Both the position numbers and the translations under genes were made by a program. Below, piece after piece: positions 5,230 to 5,320 of a DNA stretch of 5,320 bases. The notes under the pieces are model-generated. The model made no database searches, had not been told where the DNA came from, and saw only the letters and a program-made list of their open reading frames with translations. Source of the stretch: a bacterium (GTDB lineage: Bacteria; Bacillota; Clostridia; Christensenellales; CAG-138); the NCBI GenBank assembly GCA_029218485.1, contig JAQXRK010000006.1:1-5320 (forward strand), given 5' to 3'. The first letter of the stretch is position 1, and every line of letters starts with the position of its first letter.

Positions 5230-5320
5230 CAAAAACCGCGCGCCCGCCCGGCCGGTGCAGGATGCCCGCGGCAGATTGGGCTCGGTACCTCCCGCCATAC
5301 GCCCCCCGCTCCATGCAAAC

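Noticed and set aside
5231..5256. Possible leftward terminator just upstream of the operon promoter
   Set aside because: Five T follow a GC-rich stretch on the minus strand, but the stem is short and bulged, and no upstream gene end can be seen before the window edge.
5257..5320. Coding sequence at the right edge
   Set aside because: Some frames stay open, but the stretch is too short and featureless to call, and it lies upstream of a clear promoter.

Overview
The window looks like chromosomal DNA of a high-GC member of the Clostridia/Firmicutes. The evidence is strong purine-rich ribosome binding sites ahead of every well-supported start except one, -10/-35 promoters of the usual vegetative type, a TTG start, and a 7TM sensor / cytoplasmic kinase / LuxR-type regulator gene set of a kind I associate with that group. 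The assignment is an inference from style and protein family; no taxonomic marker is present.

Right half (1868-5229, minus strand): a compact three-gene signalling operon. A promoter with a near-consensus extended -10 (5201-5229) is followed at once by a perfect 7-bp inverted repeat (5183-5199) lying over the expected transcription start. Then come a polytopic membrane sensor with PAS-like and coiled-coil regions and a degenerate kinase-like C-terminus (3498-5165), a soluble PAS histidine kinase with a recognisable phosphoacceptor His and ATPase domain (2485-3501), and a NarL/FixJ-type response regulator with a LuxR HTH (1868-2491). The genes overlap by 4 and 7 bases, which suggests translational coupling. 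The likely logic is that the membrane protein senses, the soluble kinase phosphorylates, and the regulator binds DNA, perhaps at the operon's own promoter.

Middle (about 1030-1830): a low-GC island (about 37-47 % G+C in hand-counted 60-base lines, against about 60-77 % in the flanks). It carries one rightward gene with a clear promoter, strong ribosome binding site and TTG start (1145-1639), coding for a Cys-rich protein I cannot assign. A possible 26-codon leftward ORF (1730-1810) and palindromes lie in its right shoulder. The composition suggests acquired DNA.

Left (1-1030): a leftward stand-alone receiver-like protein (497-883) with Glu where the phosphoacceptor Asp normally sits and no output domain. 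An unattached intrinsic terminator (1000-1026) lies upstream of it. Downstream of it is a tandem array of GC-rich ~65-bp repeats (1-426) that runs off the left edge. The most notable items are this repeat array, the phosphosite-less receiver, and the division of sensing and catalysis between two kinase-like proteins.
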